DNA from: Beroe forskalii
Lineage: Eukaryota > Ctenophora > Nuda > Beroida > Beroidae
Length of the DNA stretch: 64,000 nucleotides
Direction of reading: 5' to 3'
Assembly: GCA_011033025.1 (NCBI GenBank)
Contig: WFMF01000125.1
Location: forward strand, 124,001 to 188,000
Part shown: one piece after another, positions 1-10,671 of the stretch
How positions within the stretch are numbered: position 1 is the first letter of the stretch
Layout of the letters: each line of letters starts with the position of its first letter
Translations under genes and position numbers: made by a program
Notes under the pieces: generated by a model
Databases searched by the model: none
What the model saw: the letters and a program-made list of their open reading frames with translations, nothing else
Told to the model about the DNA's origin: nothing

Positions 1-509
1 TTAATTTCTAAGTTACATTAATGAATTATCGCTGATTTTCACAATGGAACAAAATATTCAACTCTTACTTTTTTTTCCTATATATTGAAAGTGAAAAGAG
101 TTGGTATTCTTCTGTCGAAAACTTTTTACCGGACTCGAAAATTCCATTGGGAGCGTAAATCATGAATTTCAACAGTGGAAACGTTTCCAAAATACAAAAT
201 AACGAAATGGCAGATTCTTCGTGAAAATGCGTGCAGTTTTGCGCGCTAGCCCATGTATCCATAGCAACGCGCTCAACTGGTGAATCAAATCTATAACTCG
301 TCCTTATTTTTCGTGACCCTTTTTCCAACTTTGAGCGTTAACCACAAAAAATCTTAAGCCTTTACTCAAAAAAGAAGAATGTAGCAATACGAAGACACCT
401 TTTTTCTACCACCCTGCAAAAAATCGCGGGTATTCAACTCCTAGTGTGTCAGATTTTCTGGGAGAGCGGAGGCTCCTACTTATAACTACCTCTCTCGATT
501 ATAATAATA
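1..509. other. Left flank, no gene seen
   Basis: AT-rich sequence outside the large inverted repeat. Short open frames here have no recognisable domain or exon signal. Confidence 0.5.
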
Positions 510-3214
510 GATGGAAATCAACATTAATTGGGTGGGTGGTTATCGTCGATTTTGCCCAACCACTTAGGGTAAGAACCTAACTGGTGGGTGGGTGGGTCAA
601 AATTTTGGCTAACCAGTTAGGTACCAAAATAGGCATGTGGTCCAGCCATTTAGCTCCCGGCCCTCCCCCGGATCTGGCCCATCCGTGCCGCATACTCCTA
701 AATTATGATAAGTTCTAGATCTAATTAGGCTGTTGAAGAATCTGTTCCTTAAAAAGTTAAAATCTTAGGTGTGAGTTGGGTGGTGGATTGGAGGAAAAGG
801 CTTCGGTTTTGCACTAGATTTAGTACCAAACTGCATAACTATTAGACTTTCTGCTGGATTCGACTAAGTTTGAGAAATACTATTCGCTGTGAAAGACGAA
901 TATTGTTTTCTGGAACAAGAGACAGCATTGAAACAGAAAACAAAAGCACGAAATTTGAAAATCAGATACTCAGATAAAAAGTGATATCAACTTAGTGTAA
1001 ACATTCAAGAAAATGCATCGCGTGAATAAACGGTGACAAAATTTGATGCGAAACGTAAACCAATTCAACAAAATGGCGCGAAATCTACAACGAACTGAGT
1101 ACAAAAAACGAACGCGCAAGAATTTTAGAAGAAATGGCACGTGCCAATTCGTGTTCTCGGTGGTCGCGTGCAGCACACACCTCGGAACAATATTTATACT
1201 CTTATTACTTTATAACGAGGTAGGTAAAATGCACTTCCGCAGAGGCGCTGTGCCATACGACATGGCCCCTCATAATCTGAGAGGCAACAGTCGCGGTTTG
1301 GCTGATATGTTGGCATAACTAATAGTCTATATAGTAGAGGACAGATATCTATACAGAGTATTGTTCGCTTATCTATATTCTCCAATTGGGTAATAGACCC
1401 CAATGGCCCCAGCTCAAGCAGTTATCTGTCTGTTCAACTTGAGCCGAATACATATGGTTTGCTTCTTTTTGAGGCGATGAAGCAACCAAATCTTCTCCTC
1501 CCATTCTTCTTTATTTCTAGGACAAGTAATGGGAAAGAATGTCCTGTGTCATGTTCCTCATTATTGGGCGAACAGAGTGAATAACCCTTTCTTGGTTTGT
1601 TTCTATTTCTTGGTTTGTTTTTTGTGTATTCCTGCAGGTAAAGCTCCTGTCTTTAAGGTCCTTTTTGCAATCGAAAAAGTGTGTTTTGTTCGGGCTCAAG
1701 AATGAGGCAGTTTACTACGTTATTACTAAAGTGTCTCTGAGCAGTGTTCTCCGGTCGACTATCATTAGCATCCACGTGCTTAGATTATTTTTGCCTACTT
1801 TTCATATAACTTTGATGGTTTAACAATTTAGTTATTTCTTGTTTCATTTTCGTTTGATCCATTGTTTACCTAATAAAGGATGGATTTCTGTCAGTACTTC
1901 CATATTTTATAACTGATGTTTAGTATACTGTATTATGATTTACCTTGTTTTTTCTCTGTTAATTTATGATTTGTGCAGTTCACAGATTACCTTGACGGTA
2001 GGGTGTGGTTAATTGCATTAGATTCATGAATTCTTGTCATAGTTATCCATGGTGTTACTACTGCATGTGATGACGTATCCACTATCAAAGTCCTTTTTCA
2101 TATCTTTTTGAGTTTTTGGCGTGTATGGCAAGCTTTTGTGCTTTATTGATGTACTCTCAAGTAGGTTTCATCGCAACATTTATGTCTGATATCTATAAGA
2201 ATGGCTTTTTGGTTGACTTTAATGCTGGGACAGCTTAAAATTTTGTGGTTTTTCTATAAGTGATGGCGTTTTATTCGTTTCTAAAAACTGCATTTTCATT
2301 ATCCACTGGAAACAAGGGAATAATTTTAGTCTAAAACTTCCCAGTTTAACGAAGTTGGTGTGAAACGACTGCGTTTCGTATTATCTTATTATGATGCTAA
2401 GGTTATCAAGCACCGCGGGAGGGAAATTAAGCGCCTGCACACGGCCTACGGAACAATAATTGTGTCGGTGCAGGCGCAATTGTTAATTAACATGAAGATT
2501 GCATGGAAACAGTAAACACTGAAACACAGAATTAAGAAATGCAAACAAAAAACAAATTCACCTTACAAATCTCATCCCTAACGTCGTAGTCCACACTGCT
2601 CTATCATTAAGGTTCAAATCCCCAAGATTTCGCTGGAGTCCCCGAGACAGATTGGCAGTCGTCGTACGACACATGGTTACAGACCTTCCAGTTCCCCCTG
2701 TTGTGTAGGCGGATGAGAACCTATCGTTTTTGTCGTGTCCCAGGAGTAACTCTTGTAGTAACTGGTCATCTCACCCTACCCTGAAGCGGGAAGAGGGAGA
2801 TTATGTCGGGGAGGTGGGCAGGGCTCTCAGAGACATTATCTGTGAGAAACTGTAGTCGTCTAGGTTGTGTAGTCGCCCGGAGTCAGCACTGCCAGAGACA
2901 AATCTTTCAAGAGACCCCACCTTCCGAAGTTTTTTGTGTTGTAAGCAATGAAGTTTCCGTAGTGGACTTTGAGGGAGAAGGTTGCTGCAGCAAGCCGTAG
3001 GGTTGCAGATCAGTCACCGATCCGTGTGTAGCGCTGACACCTCCGAAATGTCGCTGGGAGTATGGTTATCTTGGCTTTGACAAAGCACTCGTGTCCCAAG
3101 ACACTGGGCTCCCAGCAGCAGCCCCTATTCTCGCAGGAGACTTGGTTCTGATACACAGTAGGACTCATGCCAGCATGGCTGTCTGTGGGCAGCGGGCACG
3201 TGCTCACAAACATA
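510..3214 (-). repeat. Left arm of large inverted duplication
   Basis: This stretch is the near-identical reverse complement of 5353-8100. The outer end reads atggaaatcaacattaat here and its complement closes at 8100. The inner end is near 3214, where the match to the trefoil-coding part of the protease-like gene stops. Differences are mostly one- to few-base indels, many in homopolymers, plus a few substitutions. The arm holds a disabled copy of the 3' part of the gene (2579-3214) and then the gene's downstream flank, including a small GCGCCTGCAC hairpin (about 2430-2480). Open frames at 1043-1318 and elsewhere occur in both arms but look like non-coding sequence. Confidence 0.9.
2579..3214 (-). 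pseudogene. Disabled trefoil/crystallin copy in left arm
   Basis: Read on the minus strand, this repeats residues 350-570 of the gene at 4307-6019. The trefoil signature [18 protein letters not shown] is intact. An inserted base just before it (actgtgtatcag against actggtatcag), a small deletion after KAKIT, lost bases in several C or G runs and a missing G at the stop break the frame repeatedly. No protease domain precedes it. Leftward transcription from the spacer would read it in the sense direction. It is either a decayed duplicate or a copy carrying long-read indel errors, and the sequence alone cannot separate these. Confidence 0.75.
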
Positions 3215-4306
3215 AAAACATTTTCCCCCTCCCCCTTCAGCAGTCCCGGACCAAAAGGGATATCCTGGTATTTTGGAAGGAGGGTTTGAGATGTGGAGAC
3301 TCCTCCAGCGGTGCCCTCACTGAGCTCGCTAAAGTCCGACGAGCTGCCGTCCTCAGGATGTTCATTAACGCTCTGACGAGAGGAGGACCCGGAGGAAACC
3401 CCAAACCCATCGAACTCAGCTCTCACGACCCTATCAGGTGGGTGGGTACTTTTACCCGAAAATCTGTAGGGAACGGAACTGCTTTTGAGAACTTGGTAAT
3501 GGAGGAATAGGATTACGGCACGTCGATATACCGATATAAATAAATATTTCACACATATTTTCAAGTTTCGATTGTTGGCAGCTCGCAGGAATTATAATTT
3601 CGCTGTTATACTGGGAATATGAGAGGCAAATGTGAAATATGCTGGGTAATTATTACTCCATCCCCCGATGCAATACTGCGCTGTTAATAATCAACTTTAT
3701 TTTTGCCTGCAAGAAGAAAAGAAAAGGGAGAATCTTTAAGATCTTCTAAATGGCCCCTTCAGGCCTCAGGCCTTTCTTTTTTGCCCATAGTTCATAGAAA
3801 ATAAACCAGCTATGAACTATGACAACTAGGTGTCAACTATAATGTTATACTGTTATACAGAAGATATTCATTATTCTTGACTATCATGAAGAATCATTAA
3901 GATTTGGCCCAGGATCAAAGTTACCGCCCTTCTTTGTTCCTTCTTGTAATTTTTGTTATATTGTCAATACCAGAGTAGTAATTTGCAGGACAATAGACAT
4001 TACTAATAGACACTACTAATAGACACTCTGACAGATTTGATAAGATTGCAACCTGAACAAAAGCAGTAACCGTGTAAGAAACGCGATCAGTCGGTTAGCT
4101 TGTTTCACGGTTCCTTTCATGGAATACGTATCTGTTGGAATGGATCATGAACAATTGACAATGATTGACAGCTGAATCACCAACCCATTGTTGGGTTAAC
4201 TTCGATAATAAATGTTACGACATCAATATGCCTGCTAGCACCTGCTCCAAAGAAGCAAGGTATTTAAAATGAGCGAAACTATATTTGATTCCTCAGATTT
4301 AGAGAC
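3215..4306. other. Spacer and upstream region of the protease-like gene
   Basis: Single-copy spacer between the two arms. It includes a dispersed repeat at about 3740-3852 (ggccccttcaggcc, then gaactatgacaactaggtg) whose inverted relative lies at about 11284-11385. An open frame runs out of the left arm on the minus strand to about 3564 but shows no known domain. Confidence 0.5.
4261..4296 (+). promoter_or_regulatory. TATA-like box or 5'UTR splice acceptor
   Basis: TATTTAAA at 4261-4268 lies 38 bases before the ATG at 4307. This would fit a TATA box with a very short leader. A pyrimidine-rich tttgattcctcag ends at 4296 and could instead be the acceptor of a 5'UTR intron. The two readings exclude each other. 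Confidence 0.35.
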
Positions 4307-6019
4307 ATGATGTTGTGGCTAACACATCTTGGGTGCTTCCTATTCTCCACATTCATTATCCATGCTCGAGGAGATGGGATTGATGTTAAAGATGAAAAAG
4401 ATTCCAGATCAGCCTACAGAGCATGGCAGGCCATGTTTGACCATGGGACACCAGTTCAAGGACTTCAAAGTGAAGGCAGTGAGAGGTTCAAGATATTTGA
4501 GAAGAACTACCAATCTATTTCCCAGGACATGGCTAGTGGGCAGCTCGGATATGCAGAAAAACTGAATCAATTCGCCACTCTCTCCGATGACGAATTGAAT
4601 TCTTACATCGGGATCAACGCAACTCATTTAAAGAACCCGGAGACCATATCCAAACGTCAAGCCGCTCCTTCCAGCACCATCATCCCTGCCTCAGTCGACT
4701 ACAGGATAACTCTAGGATTGAACCTGCCTCCGGAGTGGTCGACAAGCCAACAGATCCACTGTTCGGGCGGCTCGTGGGCCTATGCCGCCACTGCAGCTCT
4801 GGAATCCCAGTACAAAAAGGTAACAGACGAGATAGTCCTACTTTCTGAACAACAGTTGCTGGACTGCGCTAGTCCGTCAACTGACGATTGTTCTGGTGGG
4901 TACATGGATGTAGCTTTTGACTTCGTTCATCGAATGCAGTCCCTGTCCGCACGGAATGAATACCTCGGCGGGGACTGCAAAGGGGTGTTCACTAAGAATG
5001 CCCTGTCCCGAGCTGTGATAGAACAGCACAAGTGGATCCCTGCTGGTGATGATAATCTCAGAAAGGCTATAGCAGAAATAGGACCTGTGGCTACTGGCAT
5101 CTACGCCAAGAGAGATCTATTTTTCTATGCCCATGGGATCTACGGTACTTTTGATCAATGCCCAACCTACAAAGACATAAACCACGCAGTGACAGTAGTC
5201 GGATACCAACCTAATAAGTGGATCCTAAAGAACAACTGGGGACCTAGCTGGGGGATGAATGGCTTCTTCTACCTCAGTAGAAGAAGCCTCAACCGCTGCA
5301 AGATATCATCCGCTGCCATCTCCATTGAGATGACACCTGCTCCGAATGCAGATGATGTTTGTGAGCACGTGCCCGCTGCCCACAGACAGCCATGCTGGCA
5401 TGAGTCCTACTGGTATCAGAACCAAGTCTCCTGCGAGAATAGGGGCTGCTGCTGGGAGCCCAGTGTCTTGGGACACGAGTGCTTTGTCAAAGCCAAGATA
5501 ACCATCTACTCCCAGCGACATTTCGGAGGTGTCAGCGCTACCTTTTACGGATCGGTGACTGATCTGCAACCCTACGGCTTTGCTGCAGCAACCTTCTCCC
5601 TCAAAGTCCACTACGGAAACTTCATTGCTTACAACACAAAAAACTTCGGAGAAGGTGGGGTCTCTTGGAAAGATTTGTCTCTGGCAGTGCTGACTCCGGG
5701 CGACTACACCAACCTAGACGACTACAGTTTCTCTCACGAGATAATGTCTCTGAGAGCCCTGCCCACCTCCCCCGACATAATCTCCCTCTTCCCGCACACT
5801 CAGGGTAGGGGTGAGATGACCAGTTACTACAAGAGTTACTCCTGGGTGGGACACGACAAAAACGATAGGTTCTCATCCGCCTACACAACAGGGGGGAACT
5901 GGAAGGTCTGTAACCATGTGTCGTACGACGACTGCCAATCTGTCTCGGGGGGACTCCAGCGAAATCTTGGGGATTTGAACCTTAATGATAGGGTGAGCAG
6001 TGTGGACTACGACGGTTAG
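4307..6019 (+). CDS. Secreted papain-fold (C1A) protein with Ser in place of catalytic Cys, P-type trefoil and beta/gamma-crystallin domains
   Basis: An intronless 570-residue frame. Residues 1-22 form a signal peptide. About 35-100 is an I29 pro-region (ERFKIFEKN, then LNQFATLSDDEL). A papain-like domain spans about 125-345. The Gln of the oxyanion hole is kept in SQQIHC, but the active-site stretch is CSGGSWAY: Ser156 precedes Trp where papain has Cys25, with one extra residue. His293 (NHAV) and Asn309 (KNNWG) are kept. The triad would therefore be Ser-His-Asn, as known in silicateins. Residues 352-392 are a six-cysteine P-type trefoil (RGCCW). Residues 395-570 carry beta/gamma-crystallin Greek-key features ([27 protein letters not shown]). 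Protease, trefoil and crystallin parts suggest an extracellular or mucus-associated protein. Whether it cleaves anything is unclear. The 3' third lies inside the right arm of the inverted duplication. The lack of introns could mean retroposition. Confidence 0.9.
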   Translation: MMLWLTHLGCFLFSTFIIHARGDGIDVKDEKDSRSAYRAWQAMFDHGTPVQGLQSEGSERFKIFEKNYQSISQDMASGQLGYAEKLNQFATLSDDELNSYIGINATHLKNPETISKRQAAPSSTIIPASVDYRITLGLNLPPEWSTSQQIHCSGGSWAYAATAALESQYKKVTDEIVLLSEQQLLDCASPSTDDCSGGYMDVAFDFVHRMQSLSARNEYLGGDCKGVFTKNALSRAVIEQHKWIPAGDDNLRKAIAEIGPVATGIYAKRDLFFYAHGIYGTFDQCPTYKDINHAVTVVGYQPNKWILKNNWGPSWGMNGFFYLSRRSLNRCKISSAAISIEMTPAPNADDVCEHVPAAHRQPCWHESYWYQNQVSCENRGCCWEPSVLGHECFVKAKITIYSQRHFGGVSATFYGSVTDLQPYGFAAATFSLKVHYGNFIAYNTKNFGEGGVSWKDLSLAVLTPGDYTNLDDYSFSHEIMSLRALPTSPDIISLFPHTQGRGEMTSYYKSYSWVGHDKNDRFSSAYTTGGNWKVCNHVSYDDCQSVSGGLQRNLGDLNLNDRVSSVDYDG

Positions 6020-6117
6020 GGATGAGATTTGTAAGGTGAATTTGTTTTTGTTTGCATTTCTTAATTCTGTGTTTCAGTGTTTACTGTTTCCATGCAATCT
6101 TCATGTTAATTAACAAG

Positions 6118-6175
6118 AATTGCGCCTGCACCGACACAATTATTGTTGTTCCCGTAGGCCGTGTGCAGGCGCTTA
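6118..6175 (+). repeat. Hairpin in 3' flank of the protease-like gene
   Basis: GCGCCTGCAC at 6122-6131 pairs with GTGCAGGCGC at 6163-6172, both bordered by AATT. It is also present in the left arm. It could be a tiny MITE or a structured 3'UTR element. Confidence 0.6.
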
Positions 6176-6330
6176 ATTTCCCTCCCCGCGGTGCTTGATG
6201 TAACCTTAGCATCATAATAAGATAATACGAAACGCAGTCGTTTCACACCAACTTCGTTAAATTGGGAAGTTTTAGACTAAAATTATTCCCTTGTTTCCAG
6301 TGGATAATGAAAATGCAGTTTTTAGAAACG

Positions 6331-6336
6331 AATAAA
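6331..6336 (+). terminator. Candidate polyadenylation signal
   Basis: AATAAA, about 310 bases after the stop codon of the protease-like gene, is the first good signal seen. The transcript end is inferred. Confidence 0.35.
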
Positions 6337-8100
6337 ACGCCATCACTTATAGAAAAACCACAAAATTTTAAGCTGTCCCAGCATTAATTAAAGTCAACCA
6401 AAAAGCCATTCTTATAGATATCAGACATAAATGTTGCGATGAAACCTACTTGAGAGTACATCAATGAAACACAAAAAGCTTGCCATACACGCCAAAAAAA
6501 GATATGAAAAAGGACTTTGATAGTGGATACCTCATCACATGCAGTAGTAACACCATGGATAACTATGACAAGAATTCATGAATCTAATGCAATTAACCAC
6601 ACCCTACCGTCAAGGTAATCTGTGAACTGCACAAATCATAAATTAACAGAGAAAAAACAAGGTAACTCATAATACAGTATACTAAACATCAGCCATAAAA
6701 TATGGAAGTACTGACAGAAATCCATCCTTTATTAGGTAAACAATGGATCAAACGAAAATGAAACAAGAAATAACTAAATTGTTAAACCATCAAAGTTATA
6801 TGAAAAGTAGGCAAAAATAATCTAAGCACGTGGATGCTAATGATAGTCGACCGGAGAACACTGCTCAGAGACACTTTAGTAATAACGTAGTAAACTGCCT
6901 CATTCTTGAGCCCGAACAAAACACACTTTTTCGATTGCAAAAAGGACCTTAAAGACAGGAGCTTTACCTGCAGGAATACACAAAAAACAAACCAAGAAAT
7001 AGAAACAAACCAAGAAAGGGTTATTCACTCTGTTCGCCCAATAATGAGGAACATGAAACAGGACATTCTTTCCCATTACTTGTCCTAGAAATAAAGAAGA
7101 ATGGGAGGAGAAGATTTGGTTGCTTCATCGCCTCAAAAAGAAGCAAACCATATGTATATTCGGCTCAAGTTGAACAGACAGATAACTGCTTGAGCTGGGG
7201 CCATTGGGGTCTATTACCCAATTGGAGAATATAGATAAGCGAACAATACTCTGTATAGATATCTGTCCTCTACTATATAGACTATTAGTTATGCCAACAT
7301 ATCAGCCAAACCGCGACTGTTGCCTCTCAGATTATGAGGGGCCATGTCGTATGGCACAGCGCCTCTGCGGAAGCGCATTTTACCTACCTCGTTATAAAGT
7401 AATAAGAATATAAATATTGTTCCGAGGTGTGTGCTGCACGCGACCACCGAGAACACGAATTGGCACGTGCCATTTCTTCTAAAATTCTTGCGCGCGCGTT
7501 CGTTGTTGTACTCAGTTCGTTGTAGATTTCGCGCCATTTTGTTGAATTGGTTTACGTTTCGCATCAAATTTTGTCACCGTTTATTCACGCGATGCATTTT
7601 CTTGGATGTTTACACTAAGTTGATATCACTTTTTATCTGAGTATCTGATTTTCAAATTTCGTGTTTTTGTTTTCTGTTTCAATGCTGTCTCTTGTTCCAG
7701 AAAACAATATTCGTCTTTCACAGCGAATAGTATCTCTCAAACTTAGTCGAATCCAGCAGAAAGTCTAATAGTTATGCAGTTTGGTACTAAATCTAGTGCA
7801 AAACCGAAGCCTTTTCCTCCAATCCACCACCCAACTCACACCTAAGATTTTAACTTTTTTAAGGAACAGATTCTTCAACAGCCTAATTAGATCTAGAACT
7901 TATCATAATTTAGGAGTATGCGGCACGGATGGGCCAGATCCGGGGGAGGGCCGGGAGCTAAATGGCTGGACCACATGCCTATTTTGGTACCTAACTGGTT
8001 AGCCAAAATTTTGACCCACCCACCCACCAGTTAGGTTCTTACCCTAAGTGGTTGGGCAAAATCGACGATAACCACCCACCCAATTAATGTTGATTTCCAT

Positions 8101-9887
8101 AATGTTATATAATAATGTAATATCTCAATTGAATCCCATAAATTATCGAGACTTAATTTCCTATGGCTAAATATGTGCATTTTTCTCCGATCTCATAATT
8201 ATCATTGCACATCATATTTTAAAGCTCCAAAAGCAACTTTCTGTTAAATATACAACGAAAATGACACAGAATCATTATTAAGAATGAACGGTACCTATTA
8301 ATTTATTTCACTATCATTTCGAGCGCCTATGCCATCAACGTTATTGCGAGATTGATAAGGTCATATGATGTTGATTATTGAGTTATGAGTGATAAATATG
8401 TGCATAATACAGTATCCACTCGCGTGCGCTTTTTGAAGACATTTTAGGTATCGGGCGCATAGCCCGGTAAAATATCTGCACGCTAAATTTGATATACCCA
8501 CCGGATATAGCCCGGCCCGCGAGCAGTTCTACGCCGGTTGCAATATATAGTCCGCCTCTTGGAAGAAAATATTTTTGGTGCTAAACTGGCTGAGATCATT
8601 GAAAGTGTCCACAACAACAATTTTAGCAGCAAAATATCGATCATGAGGCAAAAAACTGGCAAATAGAAGGATTTTGTGGAGTTCATTATCGACAAAAAAC
8701 ATCGAGGCGATGGAAAGTTAAGAGTCAAAACACTGAAACTGATATTCATCATTGTTCAGCAGCTTACTGAATCATGAAATTATGAGAAGTTCAACTTCGG
8801 AAATAGAATTGGATTAAAATTGACAGCAAAACAACATAGGTATCGATAATTAATAAATATTCAGCAAAAATATGTAATAACAGTAGACAAAATTCGAGTC
8901 AAATAGCAGAGAAACAGTGAACTGCAGTGATAGCAGTGATAGCAGCAATTCTGTAAAATTCTGTAAAAGCAATCATTCCGAGAAAGAGAAGTAAAAAGAT
9001 ACAAAATCAAAAGCGAGAGAATGAAATGAAATATCATGAAATAAAGTTAGGAATTTGCATTTGTGTTGATCATTAATTGCATTGCCATGTTGTCATGGTT
9101 ACACATTCTTCGGAAATAGCAAGAGCTGAGTGAGAGCAATACGTCATTATCATTAGTAACAATGGTGCACATTTTTCTCACACACAGCGGATACGATGTA
9201 AAATAAATGCCGCCTAATTACCGCAGTGACACTCTGGTACATTGTGCAACTTCTCATGAGAAAAATTTTGAGGGACACTTTATTCTATTGACTTACCATA
9301 TTCAACCATGGTAATTACGTCATTCTCATTTGTCTATTATAACAGTGCTGCAGAGTTTCACCAAATGTAAATACGCTCATTTTAACCCATTTTTTTCATC
9401 GTTTTGTATCTCTTTTCAATTTCTGCTGTTACTGATGCGTTTCACAAAGTGACATGCTTCCATTTTCCCCTTTGTTTGTTTTTCCAATTATTGTTTGTTT
9501 TTCCAAGATTGTTAGTGTTTTAAGTTTAATTAACAGCATCTATAACCACAATTTTAGCCAATAATCCTTCGATTGCAAGACCTTTGAGATTGATCCATGC
9601 TTTGATTTGATTCGTTTTTAAAATTTTCGCCTCTAAGCCCTTCGGGCCTCGGGCTCATAACTTCTACATAAGCTTTACCAACCCCTTCGATCAAATACTT
9701 ACGGTGCTTAATCGTGTTAACGTGTTTGTATTGCATTTGTGAAAAAATTAAATTTTTGTTAATTAGAGAAAAGACTCAATATTATTGTTGCAAAACCTTC
9801 CTGTGTGTTCAAATCTTCGAGGATTTACTTGAAAATTCAACTTTTTTCATCTTAGATATGCCATTCTCCCAAAAAGCTCACGCGAGT
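8101..9887. other. Mostly unannotated flank
   Basis: AT-rich. It holds the possible pseudogene at 8511-8777 and two weak copies of the CRE-flanked dispersed motif, near 9141 (acgtcattatcattag, then caatggtgcac) and 9308. At 9635-9655 a gcccttcgggcctcgggc stretch resembles the hairpin loops that follow at 9940-9994. Confidence 0.5.
8511..8777 (+). pseudogene. Possible decayed coding fragment
   Basis: One frame is open for about 88 codons apart from a single TAG at 8664. It reads, among others, LLEENIFGAKLAEIIES and later KDFVEFIIDKKHRGDG. The composition (Lys, Glu and Ile rich, no low complexity) looks protein-like, but I recognise no family. No start codon or splice signal is convincing. Confidence 0.25.
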
Positions 9888-10080
9888 GGATATATACCAT
9901 ATACTCCTCGCCTCATGGGCTGAATTTCGTATAGCACTCGGGCTCTTCGAGCCCTGCGTGCTATACGATATATATCCCACTCGGGCTAGCGCCCTCGAGG
10001 GATATATTTTCATATCGCACGCGCATGCGCGTGCGATATGAAATTCAGCCCTAGAGGCTGCGGGTATATGTATATATACA
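9888..10080. repeat. Nested palindrome forming a cloverleaf
   Basis: The outer stem GGGCTGAATTT (9917-9927) pairs with AAATTCAGCCC (10041-10051). Pairing continues outward through GCCTC/GAGGC and imperfectly through TATAC and TATATA tracts. Inside are three hairpins. CGTATAGCAC (9928) pairs with GTGCTATACG (9958), with a GGGCTC-TTC-GAGCCC tip. ATATATCCC (9970) pairs with GGGATATAT (9999), with a GGGC-TAGC-GCCC tip. The third is a perfect 30-bp palindrome at 10011-10040. All positions were checked by complement. Function is unknown. Confidence 0.9.
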
Positions 10081-10224
10081 TAAAATTAAGAATATACGAT
10101 GAAAAATAAGCACAAAATTGGCAATTTAGCATACTCACTTTCTTTTATCATGCGTTTTCTGGTAGAATGAATCAATTTGGTTTCAATTTCGATTGAAATG
10201 GTAATTTCAATAATAATTAGGTCT

Positions 10225-10390
10225 GAAAATAGCCACTTAGGTAGCAAAATCTAACTGGTCAGATGGTTTGGTGGACCCTTTTGGCAGAAAATTTTACCAG
10301 TTAGGGTCCAGACCCTAACTGGTTGAGCCTGCTGGGTCACCCACCCCTTAACTGTCATGTGGTCCAACCAATTAGCTCTCGGCCCCCCGC
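10225..10390. repeat. Dispersed CTAACTGG repeat, diverged copy
   Basis: Resembles the outer end of both large arms (about 530-690 and 7920-8090). Shared words are taactggt, ccagttagg, catgtggtcca and tagctc(c/t)cggcc. It shows that the arm end itself contains an older repeat family. Confidence 0.6.
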
Positions 10391-10671
10391 CAGATCAACC
10401 TATAAGATTTATACTTTTGACAACCGACAGCTCCATGAGTGAAGAAATTCGTTATTTTGAAGATTTATGTGACATGGGGACGGAGGGAGGGACATTTTCG
10501 CGACTGATATTATAAAGGAGCAATCCGGGCACTTTCCAGAAATTACAGTAGTTGTATTGTAAATCTGAACCTAATATACACATATCCTATTTCTCACCTT
10601 CCAAAACCACGATCTCTGCCAACCCTCTCATTTGCCTTTTTTTTATATTCACAAAAAGGCCAATGGGGAGG

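Larger units (their letters stand above)
5353..8100 (+). repeat. Right arm of large inverted duplication
   Basis: Inverted partner of 510-3214. It starts at codon 350 of the protease-like gene, just before the first trefoil cysteine, and runs about 2.1 kb past the stop codon. Because this arm keeps the intact reading frame and is continuous with the protease domain, it is probably the source copy. The outer end (gttgatttccat at 8100) has no clear flanking target duplication, although both flanks are rich in ataataat. Confidence 0.9.

Noticed and set aside
3091..3510. 139-codon plus-strand frame
   Set aside because: Antisense shadow of the trefoil copy in the left arm.
510..8100. Palindrome as a simple foldback-read artefact
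   Set aside because: Such artefacts normally have little or no spacer. Here 2.1 kb of unique sequence separates the arms and a third diverged copy of the exon exists, so a real duplication is likelier, though not proved.
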